Assembly (NCBI RefSeq): GCF_035582795.1
Contig: NC_134366.1
Coordinates: forward strand, 9,764,161-9,828,160
DNA length: 64,000 bases
Direction of reading: 5' to 3'
From: Mycteria americana
Taxonomy: Eukaryota > Chordata > Aves > Ciconiiformes > Ciconiidae
Shown in pieces: positions 24,901 through 38,149 of the stretch; within the stretch, counting starts at the first letter, position 1, and each line of letters opens with the position of its first letter. Both the position numbers and the translations under genes were made by a program. The notes below the pieces were generated by a model. The model had not been told where the DNA came from. It did no database searches and saw only the letters and a program-made list of their open reading frames with translations.

Positions 24901-27900
24901 CATTACTTCAATTTTGCAGCAGGACCAAAGGATCTAACCTTGCCTTTGAACCTTGGTCCCATACCAAGTGAAAAGGAATATAGCAATGAAAAGAGTGAAA
25001 CAGTATTACACGCCAAGGTATCATTTCCAGTTCCCCAGCCATAAAAGTCTGGAAAATATTTTGAGTACATATAACTGTTCTTGCTCCCTTTTTCAGTCTT
25101 GGCTCTACATACCTCTTACTGGTCATTCTTGGAGATAAATACTGTGCCAGATGGACTTTTGTTCTGACCTGGTACACAACTTCTTACACGGTTGTAGGAT
25201 CAAGACCTAGCTTTTCTACGTTTCCCAGGTTTGGAAGTGTTTCAAAGGGAAAAATAGAAAAGAAAAAGAAATGCCATCAATCTAGTAACGTTTTTAAATG
25301 GTTTTTTTTTTACCATTCTTCCCCGCACCTTTTGTAATAACCAGACAAGTATTAAATAGCTACAGAGTGGCAAGAGGAAAAGCTGATGGAAAAGGGAAAA
25401 GAAAAATCCCTAATATCTCTTGTTATTTCCTACAAGGCAAAAAGAAATGAAGCAAGTATTAAAATTATCTTAAGAAGCGAAACTAAATGCTAAGAACAAG
25501 CTGAAGAACAAAATGCTGATTCATTTCAAATATGCAAGAGAAAATCTGCCTTTTTTTTTTTACTTCATTAGAAATGAATTAAATTAATTCAATTCATTCA
25601 TGAGGTAACCTCTTCATTTCAGTCTAACCCCTCCACATCAGAGCGCCGGATGAAGGGGACATGGAGGGAAAAGAAGAGGGGGCTTCCTGGAGTGCTTTGT
25701 GCTGAGGCTATTTTGGGTTGCATAGCAGCTGGTGGGTAACTGTGGGCAGCATCTATAAGCTATAGCAACCCTTGGGGTGATGGCTGGCAGCTGTGCCAGC
25801 CCTTGGATCGGTCCCGAGGCCCAGAAACGCAAAGACATCACAAAGCCGTTTTCCTCCCTTGTCTTGTGTTGAGCCTCCTGGGAGGCACAAGACAAAACCT
25901 GGCATTGACATTCTTCTTGATCTCTATCGGCCAGAGCTTCCACACCCAAAACTCGCAGAGACAGCCACCCTACATGCATTTGCAGAACTGGTCCAATGTG
26001 TTTCAGGGATCGCTCTTTTCTTACAGTCAGAATGATAGCAGACTAGATACACGTCAGCTCTTTGGAATAACTGCTGGAACAAGATCAAATTGGTAGGCAG
26101 GATGTTTAGTCCAACAAAGCCTGGCTTTCAAGCCAGAGACGTTTCGTAACAGCGCTCCCTTAGCTTGCTGCAGAAGATCTCTTTTGCTAAACTCAGGCAC
26201 TAAGCAGCACTGCTAACCTGTTCTGTTTACAGGATACCTAGCATGGTCTGAAAAGCACTTTCTGAAATAATCTGTTTAAGACAACTCCACAGCTGCTGTG
26301 TAAATTTAAGGACTGAACACGAGCTGGTACTTGCGCAATCACTGACCAAGACATTTGCTCTTGAGTTGATTCACACTGACAACGTACACTGAGCAGGTTT
26401 TGGGAAGCACAATGCAAAGTCAGCGCCGTCAGTACCGGAGCAGGCAGCATTGGTTCCTGACTGCAAGCAAACGTGCATTTTGGCATAGCTCCTGCTGGAA
26501 AGAGAGGAATGCAACTGCTAATCCCTGGCTTCTGAATAACCAAACACAAAATGCTTGTCAAGAAAAAAACCCAACAAAATTAATCTTTTCTCTAAGTGGT
26601 TGCCAAACCTTACGTAGACAAAACATCAAGCAGGCAAAAGACGCTGCAGTTTTCCCTGCAAATCTCTAACTGCGGAGAGCACTCGGCCACGGCTCTCCCC
26701 CAGATTAGCAAGAAGGTCAGCAGCTCCCATCAAAGAGCAGCCTTCACTCCGCAGCTGCAGCCTGACACCTGTCAGCTTCATCAGCTGGAATTGAAACCTT
26801 TCCCAAACCCTCCGGCTCCGCCTGGGAGCCGGCAGCCCAAGCTGAGCTCAGCCAGGACTCATTCAGAGCCCGATGCCGATCGATAAGTGTCCTTCCTCCC
26901 ATTGGCATCTGCAATCTGGTGCCTACGGTGGAGAGAAACAGCGCTTGCCAGCATGTCACGGGTCTGCAGCCAGGTAGCACCAGGGCGAGGCTGGAATTGG
27001 AGTTACCAAGGCGAACCACCCAGCGTGAAATGACCTCATTGGAGACTTCCTCCTTACAGGATTTCTGGGGGATGCGGTGAAGCTGATTGTCATGCTAATT
27101 TTCTTACAGGACTGCAGTGCTGTGCTTATGTCAGACGCTGAGCATTGCTGGTTGCGGGAGCGGTCCCCTCCCCCTCAGGGACTGGGAATCCTGCTTTAAG
27201 TCATCAGTAAAAATCGGGTTTCACTAATCCCCCGTTGGTTGCATCACAGGAGTATCGCGCACCCCCCCATAGAGCAGCGTCTGCTCCAGAGAGATACAGA
27301 GCGAGGACTTCAGGGCTGTAAGGAGGTTTGGGCTGCAGCTTGCAATGGCTTCAGCATAGTGGCTGAAATTAATTCTCTGTGCTTTTAGTCTTACAAATGC
27401 TCTCATATTAAGCAGCGTCCCCTCATCCCATGGCAGAGGTGAACGCTGCTTCTAAAATAACCTTAAATGTAACCCAAATGGTTGGACATGGCTGGTCTGC
27501 TAGGACAGCAGTTTTGGAAAGCGGGGGGTGTGTGTGTGTAGGAATGTATATGGCACATTGTGACATAATCAAATACTGGAAATCTCTGCCTCCACTTCAA
27601 GATTCATTGATGCACCTCAAGGGGTAACTAAGGTTGGGATTTGTGCTTGTACCAAGAGCTGCACCAAGATGTTTGGTGACTGAATGATGTCCCATCCACG
27701 ACCTTACTGTGCATCAATCCTGTTCATGATTTGACTTCCTCCAATCTCCTCATTGTGCTTAAACATACCTTGAGTCCAAGGCAGGCACACCTCTTGGAAC
27801 CTGGTTGTGCTGATTCCTGGTCTCAGGCAGTCCTGCAAGCTCTCCTAAAGCACACAGCCTTGCAACTAAGAGGCACCACACTTGCACAGGACCAAGGGTT

Positions 27901-28124
27901 CAAGCTCTATGAAAGCTCTGTGGAGTCAGAGGGGAGGCAGCTGCTCCCACATCTGTGGGCAGTCCCAGGGCATTTACATATCCAGGAAAATTGTTCTGAT
28001 TTCACTCAAATCCAGTGTAAGTTTTGCTTAAAAGATCTGTATGACACTCAGTAGCATTTATCTGCTTTAAGTTTTCTTGTCTACCCTCTCTTACATTGGT
28101 TATTTCCCAGCTTCTCTTTCCATA

Positions 28125-28320
28125 GGTCTCCAAGATTGGAAGGGATGGTGGCAATTATTTTGTCTCGTCTCCTGCACTGAACAGGCAACAGAGTTTCATC
28201 AAGCCCTCTGCTGAGTCTATGATTTCTGGCTGAGCTAGGAGATATCGTTAAGTAAACATTCTACTCCTGACTTAAAGACTTCTACTCGTGAGGAAGCCAC
28301 CACATTTTTAAGGTGGCTTA
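28125..28320 (-). mobile_element. Old, diverged CR1 3' fragment (pre-avian type)
   Basis: Read on the + strand it gives the reverse complement of a CR1 3' region of the kind common in turtles and crocodilians: TTGGAAGGGA, CTCCTGCACTGAACAGGC, CATCAAGCCC, GGCTGAGCTAGGAGATATC, ACTTAAAGACTTCTAC and GCCACCACAT, in the order I remember for that family. Heavy divergence marks it as far older than the CR1 at 3183-6338. A related fragment lies at 54775-54865. The exact subfamily cannot be set without a library search. Confidence 0.72.
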
Positions 28321-30059
28321 AATGTGGCTAAAATGGCACATCTGTACATTTCTTTTAGAGATTACAGCATTTACAGATTTTCCAACAGGAATGACCCAAG
28401 AAGGTCCAGTCCAGGAAGGAACTGTCAGAAAAGCTTCTGTAGCTAACTGAAATAAATATATGGAACATGTATTGAAAGTCCACTTCTGATCTCGCTCATT
28501 AAGTAATGGGTGGAGTGAGGGAGTGGGGTCCCATTTGTTAATGACTGCAGATTGATCTGAGAGGTCTGTTTGGCACACAGCTACCAGCAGTGCTCCTAAG
28601 TCCAATGCCATCCCTTTTTCTCCAAAGGTGGATGCAGAACTGTTTCCCATCATGGAAAAACCAACTCAATTCAAATGAGCTATGTTGCCCACAACAATTT
28701 GGAGAGGTACAGAGGAGCAAGGAAAGGTTTCATCTATCTAATTTACTAGACATAATCTAGTAATCTAGATTACCTAGGAATCTTGTTCCTGGTACCAAGA
28801 ACAACATCCATGAGATACGCAAAGATGGCAAAGCTATTTTTACTTGAAAAGTAAATCACAAGCATCTATGGGAAGGTTAAATGAGTGCTCACATACAGAA
28901 GATGAGCTATGCTCATGCTCTATTTTTACAGACACACCCAGGTTTGGAGAGAAGGCCAAGCAACCAATTAAGGAAGCTAAAATGATGACGAAAGTGTCAC
29001 CTAAATGATCCAAACAGCTCAGCTTTTTTTATCCCAGACTATCAAAAGTTCAAATGAACATCTCTGTAACTCTGGCATGGTGTTTATAATACCTGAAAAC
29101 ATTTGGTTGTAGGGAGAGGCTGGATGTAGTATCTAAGTGGGCGTGCAATGCTATCTATTCTATACAGTTAATTTCAACTACCAAATTGGACGGATTCCAC
29201 TAACTATAGCATTTATTTGATAAAATAAAGCTTAATCTAGCAAGGTGGATTTGTCTGGGAAAATATTATGCATTTTGGCTTCCAGAAAATCTTAAGTTCA
29301 TGCAATTAGGTTGAGACCTCTCTTAACTTCAAGGTTCACGTTGTCCATGTTTACATTACTCTTGGCTTATTCATGGGGACATTTAGATCCACACAGCAAA
29401 TCCTTAAAGCACCCTCAGAGTATCTGCAAACATGACCATACGGTGCCTAGGGCACCTTCAACTTTTCCCACAAATCCTCATACAACCCACTCTAAGGCAC
29501 TTTTACCACTTGCTCCTCCCTCAGCTCATCCACATCGCTCTCCAGACCTGCTGCTTCTCTCATGTGCTTGTGTCCCTCCGTGGTTACCTTGCCCAGCAGG
29601 ACGTTGCAGAGCTGCAGCTCATGAGGGCGAGGGACAGAGCAAGAGTCTCCGGACAGCTCCACGCACTGTTTGCAGGATGGTCTTTGCAAAGGAAACCAGT
29701 TACCATATTTCTCAGCACTATGACCTGCGCTAGCTGGCCACTCTTCAGGACTCCAAGAGCATATTTCAACAGGACATGGCTCAAATCTCAAGTACACATT
29801 GGTAAGACATCTTTCTCCTTTTGACACCAGGGGAATGCTGATTTCAGGCTGTAAGACACCTTCCCTGTCATCCAATTTTAGGTGTCAGTTTGGTACAAAA
29901 TGGAAAAGTTCTACTGGCTCAGAACAAACCACCTCTAGATGTTCCATACAGTGAAATGCAAGGAGATCACGGGATACATCTGGCTTACATTTTGTCATAG
30001 ACGCTAGCATCAGGTAGCCCTAATTGCTTGTTCCCTGAGTGTTTCACCTGTAATATCTA
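28321..30059. other. Intergenic stretch, no recognised gene
   Basis: No frame here resembles a known protein. Apart from the small palindromes at 28743-28773 I see no repeat or regulatory structure that can be supported. Confidence 0.5.
28743..28773. repeat. Overlapping hairpin and 14-bp palindrome
   Basis: Arms TTACTAGA (28743-28750) and TCTAGTAA (28756-28763) are exact inverted repeats around a 5-base loop. The second arm overlaps a perfect 14-bp palindrome, GTAATCTAGATTAC (28760-28773). The two structures are mutually exclusive folds sharing four bases. Confidence 0.85.
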
Positions 30060-30596
30060 GGAGACTACTCAGCACTGGTGAGGCCACACCTGGAGTACTG
30101 TGTCTAGTTGTGGCTCTCCAGTACAAGAGAAACATGGACATACTGGAGAGAGTCCAATGAAGGGCACGAAGGTGATGAAGGGACTGGAGCATCTCTCCTA
30201 TAAGGAAAGGCTGAGAGAGCTGGGACTGCTTAGCCTGGAGGAGAGCGGGCTCAGGGGGGATCTTATCAATGTATCTCACCTGCAGGGAGGGTGCAAAGAG
30301 GACAGAGCCGGGCTCTTTTCAGTGGTGCCCAGTGACAGGCCCAGAGGCAACGGGCACTAACTAAAACTACAGGAGGCTCCGTCATCACGAGGAAACACTT
30401 TTCTACTGTGAGTGTAACAGCACTGCAGGAGGTTGCCCACAGAGGCTGTGAAGTCTCCATCCTTGGAGCTACTCAAAAGCTGGCTGGACATGGTCCAGGG
30501 TAGCTGACTCTGGGTGGCCCTGCTTGGTCAGGGGAGTTGGACCAAATGACCTCTCCAGAGGTCTGTGCCAACTTCAACTATTCCGTGATTCTGTGA
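30060..30596 (+). mobile_element. CR1 LINE 3' fragment, about 0.54 kb
   Basis: Plus-strand CR1 covering the ORF2 C-terminus and 3' UTR. Recognisable blocks include GGTGAGGCCACACCTGGAGT, a GGAAAGGCTGAGAGAGCTGG region, GTGACAGGCCCAGAGGCAAC, and the 3' end with TTGGACCAAATGACCTCTCC and the terminal TTCCGTGATTCTGTGA. One open frame (30100-30360) retains the [12 protein letters not shown] block of the CR1 ORF2 C-terminus, but stops interrupt the rest. It is strongly 5'-truncated and inactive. It is of a different subfamily from the 3183-6338 copy, judging by its 3' UTR. Confidence 0.93.
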
Positions 30597-33500
30597 GGTT
30601 GCTGCCCACAAATCTATTGCCAGTCTGTGAATCAGGCTGGAGGGGACATCACATTCTTCACTTCTTATAATCTGGTGTAAGCAACTTTGCCTCCTCAAGC
30701 CCTTATTCCTTTTCCCATCTTCTCTGTTTTATCTTTTAGACTGTCATTTTGTTGGGACAGAAACTACCTTATCCTGAGCTTGTGCAGTACCTTATGCAGC
30801 AGGATGATGCTGTCACTGAAGTCTTTCGATTGACACTGGAATGTTAAAAATCACAAAGATAAAATGGAAATCTAATGTTAAGTACCGAGTGGTTCATTTT
30901 TCCCCTACTTTTGAAGTAAAACTGAAGACTTAACTTCACCCGCCTTGGCTTCCCATCAAAGTCAAGTCAAAGGATGTCCCTGCAGCTGCGATTCTGAAAT
31001 CAGACGACATGAGCAGCCACTGAGCAAATGGCCATGCAGCCAGTTCTGCTCTTGTCCCTGGGATTGCCCAGGGGTGCGGAGCATGGGTGCTTGCCCTGCT
31101 AGGCCCCAGCTGCCACCACTCTCCCTGGATGGCAGGGCATGAAGTCAGCATGCTGGACAGCAGGCACTGCACAGTATAGTCTCCATATGACCTTCATATG
31201 GACATCTCTAGTCCTCCGGTGTCTCTTAATTCAATCACTTTTCTTGTTTAAGCAGATGAGAAAATGGTGGGTTTTGTTGTTTTTTCTAACAGGTAAAAAT
31301 CAAGCATGTTCCATATTGTCAAAAGAAATTTTAACTGTCTTGCAGCCACTGAAAAGAATTTTCAAGGTATTTTGCCATTTGAGGTTGAAAAGTGTTCTTG
31401 TCTTGAAATATTTTGTCTAAGCTTAGTTTCTTTGTTTAACTAAATCAGTAAACTGATGTGTGACCCAAACATAATGATTGCATTTTTAAATCAGTAAAAA
31501 CTTCAAAGGAGCATGTTCATTGAAGACTACAAAACCGTCCTAGAATATTCACTGCCATACTCTACATCAGGAAACATATACATATTCATTAGCACTTTTT
31601 ATTTATCTTCAAAACACTACAGTTCTAAAAGAGCAAATCAAACAGAAGTCTAAAAAGCCTTTGTATTCAGCCAAGGCTCTTCCACAGCTTCTCAGGCAAT
31701 GATTAGTATTACTGCAGTTGTACTGAGTAGACAGGATTATTAATTAAGACATATTGGTTTGCTCTGGTGCGCTCTATACTCAGCAGAAGATCTGTCAAGT
31801 TATTGTAGTTTGTACAAAAGTTTTCTCCGCATACCATTTCTCATGTTTTCTAAAATGAAAACTCACTTGAGGTCTTCGTGCTTTCAAATTTCTCAGGGCT
31901 ATACTCACTGAAAACAGTGGCAAAATTTCTACCAACTACAATCTTAACAGACTCAATCTGGAAATATATTTGTTACAGATGTAAAAGTATCTTGCTGTAC
32001 ACCCAACAGATAACCACATAATTTATTTTATGAGCCTTCAAGTCTGGGAACAACTGCCAGCAGTCTGTGTTCCGTGGAACAACAGTCTTCAGGAGAGTCT
32101 TGTTTGATTTACCACAGAAATGAAATCTAATCTCCTAAAGAGAGGAACAGTGAGTCAACAGTCCTGTATAAGGCTGAGATTTAGGGGAGAGGAATTCAGT
32201 TTTGCCATAAGGTCAAACTTCTTGTGTAATATAGGACAACACCCTTGTGAAGGTCTACACTGCCCTGCCTGGGAAGCAGTCTGACTGTGATGAATTGGTG
32301 TATCTGGAGCCTCATACTGTTGTGATGGCCTATTTCTGGGTCCTGAGCCAGGTCCAAACGAGTTCATGCTGGTACCTTTACACTGATCTGCACTGTAACC
32401 CTGAGGGTATATCTGTAGTCATAGACCTGAGAAGACTGGAAAATTAGCCAACATTGAGTCCTGTGACACTAGACTTTAGCAACAGCTGAGGTAGCTCACG
32501 TATCTCTATAGACCATTAGTCCTCCTGTATCATTTTATTCTTCATTTTAAAATGGGGATGATAGTGTTGACTGGTGAGGTGAGCCTGGCCACCCTGTTTT
32601 GGGGGTAACAGAGTTCAGCGAGCTGGGCCACGCATCCCCAGGGCCACAGGGTAATCTGATGTCTTCTCTTTACTGATACAGATGTAGCCATTCTCTTTGC
32701 TTTTTAAATAATGATCCTATGGTAAATGGTGTGAAGTGAGATTGAATAATTCAGCTGGCTGAATAAATGGCCTGTGAATGTATCACGATCTCAACACTTC
32801 CTGACAGTATTGACACCTAACAGAAGGAAATCTCTATTATCCCTAAACCAAAACTGCAATGGAATATAAGCAAATTTGATCCAGACTTCAGTGAAAGGCA
32901 GTAAACAAGATATTTCTTCTGTTTCTTGAGCTACTTTTTCCAGTAGCTGCTCAGAGTATAACTGCATACTGATTCTTAATCTTCTTCAAGCTTTGACCAA
33001 AGTGATGCTCTTATGAGGTCTTTGTGTTTCATTACACCTGGAGACTCTTATTGAGAATGGGATCTGCCTTTTCCTAGCTTTTGTGACTGTCCCTACCTCA
33101 AAGACCTCACAAAGTAAACGTACAAAGCAAGACAACCAATATATTTAAAAAACAATCCTGAGGAACACAGGGTAATTATGAGAAGTGAAACGGCCACTGT
33201 CACAGCATGCCAACTCCACATAAAACAAGTTGCATGTTTTACGTCCTAAAGTAAGCACAGCCACTTCAGCATTGCATAAAGGTGTTCTTCTGAGATAAGC
33301 ACGGGTCACAGCAACTCTTCTTCTACCCATCACACACTCAACACAGAGTCCTCGGCATGTTCAAGGCTGCAGACTGCATTAGCACAAGCTTCTTCCTGCA
33401 ACTGCTTATTAAAATTGGTCCTTCTTAGAAAGTATTCCATCTGGAAATTTCACAGATAATATTTTGTCTGAAAAACAAGCATCAAACGCCTTTTGGAGGG

Positions 33501-34300
33501 TTTTTTTCATTCTTCCCTCAAAGTTAAGAACATTTTGGTCTCAATGGCAAATATCAAAGCGTTTAATTGATATTCTTATCTTTTCTCTGCCAAGTAGACA
33601 TTACTGGATTCAGCCCAAATCCCTGTGTCCAGCAAAGCCTGAATTATCATCAACAACCTGACATGACTATTTACGGTTTGAGATCTGTTGTGCTTAGCTG
33701 GAGATCTGTCTTCTTCTTTTTACAGTTCTTATAGTTCTTTACCTTTTTTTATTTTTCAACTCTCCTTACTCCAGAAGTCTTGTAAGCATCTTTTCCTTTG
33801 TTTAGGTTCTCCATAAGAGACTCCTCATACCCCGTAGTGGGAGGACATACACAAAACTGTTACACTTTCAGCTCCTCTGAGTCTGCTTCTCAGCCTGGAA
33901 GTTCCCTCTGCAGTACAGGTCATCTCTGAAGAAGTGAAAGCTTGAGCCCAGACGGACACTGAAAAATACTCCACAGAAAATCCTACGACTATTCCAATTA
34001 AGACGGGTAGTCTTCATACACCATCTAGCAGATGGAGTAAGACTTGATCTTTGGCTTTACTGAAAGGCTCTTTGCAAGCATTAGGGGCTTGCCTGTGCTG
34101 AGGTAATGTAAAACTCTTCTACTTCAGCGGATTTAAGGTCAAGCTGTAAAAGCAAAGATATCTCCACAGTGATGTGGAGCCTAATACAGAGCTTCCTACA
34201 GTGAACAGCCCATTGGTTTCTGTGGGACTCCTCTGGGTGATATGTTGTATGGCTGGTAATAAAGATTTGCACACAAAAAAATCATTGCTTTGAAATAATG
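30597..34300. other. Intergenic stretch, no recognised gene
   Basis: No coding frame can be supported. A possible short MIR tail lies at about 32510-32575. The right border is the 5-bp target duplication of the solo LTR. Confidence 0.5.
32510..32575 (+). mobile_element. Possible MIR SINE 3' fragment
   Basis: The segment contains TTTAAAATGGGGATGATAGT, which resembles the MIR segment TGTAAAATGGGGATAATA that follows the TTTCCTCATC block, and it is preceded by pyrimidine-rich sequence. The match is short and could be fortuitous. Confidence 0.35.
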
Positions 34301-34892
34301 TGTGCTGGTTTTGGCTGGGACAGAACTAATTTTCTTCACAGTAGCCAGTATGGGGCTATGGTTTGGATTTGTGCTGGAAACAGTGTTGATCACACAGGGA
34401 TGTTTTCGTTACTGCTGAGCAGTGCTTACACAGGGTCAAGGCCTTTGCTGCTCCTCACCCCACCCCAGCAGCGAGGAGGCTGGGGGTGCACAAGAAGCTG
34501 GGAGGGGACACGGCTGGGCCAGCTGACCCAAACTGACCAAAGGGACATTCCACACCATATGGCGTCATGCTCAGCATAGAAAGCTGGGGAAGAACAAGGA
34601 AGAGGGGACGTTCAGAGTGGTGGCGTTTGTCTTCCCAAGTAACCGTTACGCGTGATGGAGCCCTGCTTTCCTGGAGATGGCTGAACCCCTGCCTGCCCAT
34701 GGGAAGCAGTGAATGAATTCCTTGTTTTGCTTTGCTTGCATGCGCGGCTTTTGCTTTACCTATTAAACCATCTTTATCTCAACCCACGAGTTTTCTCCTT
34801 TTACCCTCCCGATTCTCTCCCCCATCCCACCAGCAGGGAGTGAGCGAGCGGCTGGGTGGGGCTCAGTTGCCAGCTGGGGTTAAACCACAACA
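34301..34892 (+). mobile_element. Solo LTR of an endogenous retrovirus, ERVL-like (592 bp)
   Basis: The element starts TGTGCTGG and ends CCACAACA, the TG...CA termini of a retroviral LTR. It is flanked by a perfect direct repeat TAATG on both sides (34296-34300 and 34893-34897). A 5-bp target duplication is typical of ERVL-type integrases, whereas ERV1 usually gives 4 bp and ERVK 6 bp. A polyadenylation signal ATTAAA lies at 34762-34767, followed by a T-rich region. No gag, pol or env sequence adjoins it, so the internal part was lost by LTR-LTR recombination. I recognise the sequence as a common family in neoavian birds. Orientation follows the polyadenylation signal. Confidence 0.88.
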
Positions 34893-37800
34893 TAATGAAG
34901 GCGTTTAAAATTCCTTTGGATAATAACATCATGAAGAGTTTGCAACATACACATGGAGAAGGATGGGAAGGAAATGGAAGCAGAGAAAGGTGCAAGCAAG
35001 ACTCAGAACAGAAACCAGGTGTTCTGGCTGGGGCTTTCGTAACAAGAAAATGCTGTCGCTCTGCTCCTAGGGATACGTCATCTTAGCATAATGCTGAAGT
35101 AACCGCTGAGGGGACCGTGTAAACCCAAGCATCAGCCAGCCACCTTTTCCAGTAAGGAAACTCCTAGAAATTTTGGCAGGCACCTACTACGGTGTCAAAC
35201 AATCTCTTCCCCAGAACACAGCACCAACATATGGTTGTGACATGTGCAACGTCGCGGCATTGTATCAACAATACCTGGCAATGTCCTTTGAAAAATTCAC
35301 TTGCGTTAGATGGCACATTCAGATGCACACAATTTCAAAAGCAATAGTAATAAAAGTAACAGCTGCAGAGTCAGCCCTTACAGACTGGCCATTTCCTGCA
35401 GAACTGTTTTACCTGCAGCCAGTGTTTTTTCTTAAATTCTTGTTTAAAGACTAAAGGACTTTTCCCTCATTATTTTCTCATATTATACAAAGTAATTCTA
35501 ACAGCTGCTGGAAGCTGAATACCATGTCAACAATACATAATTTAGTAAACATATGCCCATATTGACACTGAAAGAAAACCTGAGATTGCACCACCGTACT
35601 GTGTTTTTATTATACTGTAAGTACAGTCTCAAACATAATAGGATTTATTCATAGCATATTTACTCCACTGAAGTGAGCATAAATATGTAAATGTCTAAGG
35701 CTTAGACTGGGAATTACCTACTGCTGCTTTCAAGTCATGCAGCACTCTCCACTCTCTAAATGCAGACTGACAGCAGAAACGGCAGAACTGTACTTCCAAG
35801 GAAAGTATTACAGAAGGATCAAGCTTGCATATCATTACCTTACCCCTGACTTCTAATACAGACTGACAGTGGACACACAGCTGTAGCTTTCACACTACTT
35901 TAATGGAACAACTACAACTACACAGAGAGAGCGAGAGACCAAACATTGCTGATTGGGGCAGTCCCACTGGAGTGTGATTTGAAGGAAGAAAAATCCCTTT
36001 TTATAAGATACCATTCAGATGTATGAAGCAAAATAATTTCATGCTGAAATACATGTAAGCAAAGGGAGTTGATTTTGTTCCCTGGTTGTCAGGGAAGAAG
36101 AGGACAGCAGAGTGCCTGCTAGCAGCACTCAGATAAAATCCTTTTCTGAGTGAAATAAGCATGAAGTATGTGGTGGGAAAGTTATTCTGCTGAAGTCAGT
36201 GGATGAAGCTCTGTTGGCTTCTCTGGAGTAAGAGCCATTGGAGACCTGTTTCAAAGGCTTGCAGGCATGAAAGGCTACACCAAGGTGAGGGAACTCTACA
36301 TGGGGTATATTAAGGTGAGGGACCTTGCTTATAGCTTTCTCTGAGGCAGAAAGCTCAATCAGTTTTCAAAGTTGCAAATAAATAAGTAAAAAGACACAGC
36401 AGAAAAATTGCTCACGAGGCAATTACCAAAGGGTAGTTGGAGCAAGAGAGAATAATCCCAGCTTCACAGATGGGATTTCAGGTCTAAGCAAATATCTGAG
36501 TAATCGTCTTTAGCTGTGTACACATTTTAATTCACACCTTTCCACTCACTTATTGCTTCCATGCCAGATACTTTTTTAAAAAGTGAATCAATTGCCCATA
36601 AAAGGTGTCAGATTGGAAATGGAATCCCCTGGTTACTGAAAAAACAGGCTCGGAGCAGCACTATAAACTTCTGCTCACCGCCAAGGCAATTTGCCTCTCG
36701 TGTAACCTGGAGGGTATCTCTCATTATAATTGCTACTCGGTCCTGGCTTGAATTGCTCCAAGCACTTCTAATACGATCTGATCCCTTCAGACCCCTGAAG
36801 AATTCAAGCTGGAACAGGTGCAGAGCAGGATGATTAATACAATCTGGGGAACAGGGAGTCTTTCACAAGCAGAGCTGCCAACGCTATCAATTTATGTGGT
36901 AGACAACTGCTTTGGGCAGTAACCTACTGGATTTCCAGTATCTGGCAGCTTAGGTTCTTGGATGCCTGGAAATTCAGGAGAATTTCACAGAGCCCACACA
37001 AAGCAACTTGAGGTGGAACGAACAGCGAGTCTGATATGTCCGTGGTCCCCAAAGGGGTACAGAGTCAATTCGTGGTTGTCACTTCTGGACCTGCAAGGGC
37101 AGAACGGTCCAAGGGGGGCTCGGTTTACGTAGTGTAGTAAAGGCTGACTGCTGTCTGGGCTTACATGGGGATGGGAAGGAAAAACACTGGCAAGGAAGAA
37201 ATGCCACTTATGCTAAAAGATAATGTCAGCGCATAAGGACAAATAAGTATGGATTGGCCAGGGATACAGTCACACTGTAAACTGGAAGATCTCAGGTAAC
37301 TATTAGTACGAGGATGTTGCACAACAGCCTTCCTCTAAGGGAGGAGGAGGAGGCAACAGCCTAGCTACTTCCAAAAAAAGCTTGAACCTTTATGAAAGGA
37401 TTCTATAAAAAAAGTGCTTGTAACATTAGGGATTACATCTGCTAAGTCCGAAGATCCTGCCCAGTTTTCAACCACACAGTAGCTCTTATGTGCCTTTCTC
37501 ACAAAAAAACGTATGAACTTCTCTCCTTTCTCTGGAATTTCCTCTGTGTTCTTCTCCACTGAGCATTAGCAGTAGTATTATTTTGTGTTTTCCGGTGTAT
37601 TCATCTCATCTTAAGGGCCAGTGCTTTGTATTAGCCTTAATTTCTTTATATGTTTTCTGCTTATATGTCTTTCCATCACACAGGTAAAGGACTAGAGATT
37701 TTGGCATCATTTAGCTTAGCTGCCAACACAATCATTAAAAGAACTGTCTTAAATTATCTGTATCCCCCATTTTTTTCTATTGTGTAATCCCAATTTTCTC

Positions 37801-38149
37801 TAAACTTTACAACATAATCACAACTGTAGCCCTCTGAAATCAGCAATGAATGAATCTCTTTTATGGCCATGGCATCATGGAGTCACTGGAAAATCTCCTG
37901 CAGATCAGAGGCTGAATTTCCGCTTGAGCTGCGAGCTGGTGCATTGTGAATAAATCTCTATAAATTCTACTAATTTCACCCAGTGAAGGCTACTGGTAAC
38001 ATTCTTCCCTGTTACAAACTCCCTTATAAAAGTCCATCTGAATCTTTAATACTACGCCATGAAGAAAAGACAACAACCTAGAACTTAAAAAATAAGGTCT
38101 TTTCAATTAACGATTTAAAATCAGGGGAAGGCACCTTATGTACCTTTTT

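Larger units (their letters stand above)
9797..28124. other. Long intergenic stretch without a recognised gene
   Basis: About 18 kb in which no open frame matches a protein family I recognise. The longest frames (21079-21648 minus, 23720-24202 plus, 13417-13863 minus, 15647-16054 plus) lack domains and look like chance openings in locally GC-rich DNA. Contents noted separately are a 12-bp doublet (10141-10164), an AT run and hairpin (11626-11785), an imperfect minisatellite (20785-20942) and a 16-bp doublet (21911-21942). Much of the rest is probably unique non-coding sequence, possibly including regulatory elements that need a multispecies alignment to see. Confidence 0.55.

Noticed and set aside
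32243..32420. Possible second MITE with GTCTACACTG and GGGTATATCTGTAG ends
   Set aside because: The two end motifs are in the same rather than inverted orientation, and the interior matches nothing I recognise.
34081..34250. GGGGCTTGCCTGTGCT resembling the GGGCTTGTCTACAC MITE terminus
   Set aside because: No matching inverted partner could be found nearby, and the similarity is too short.
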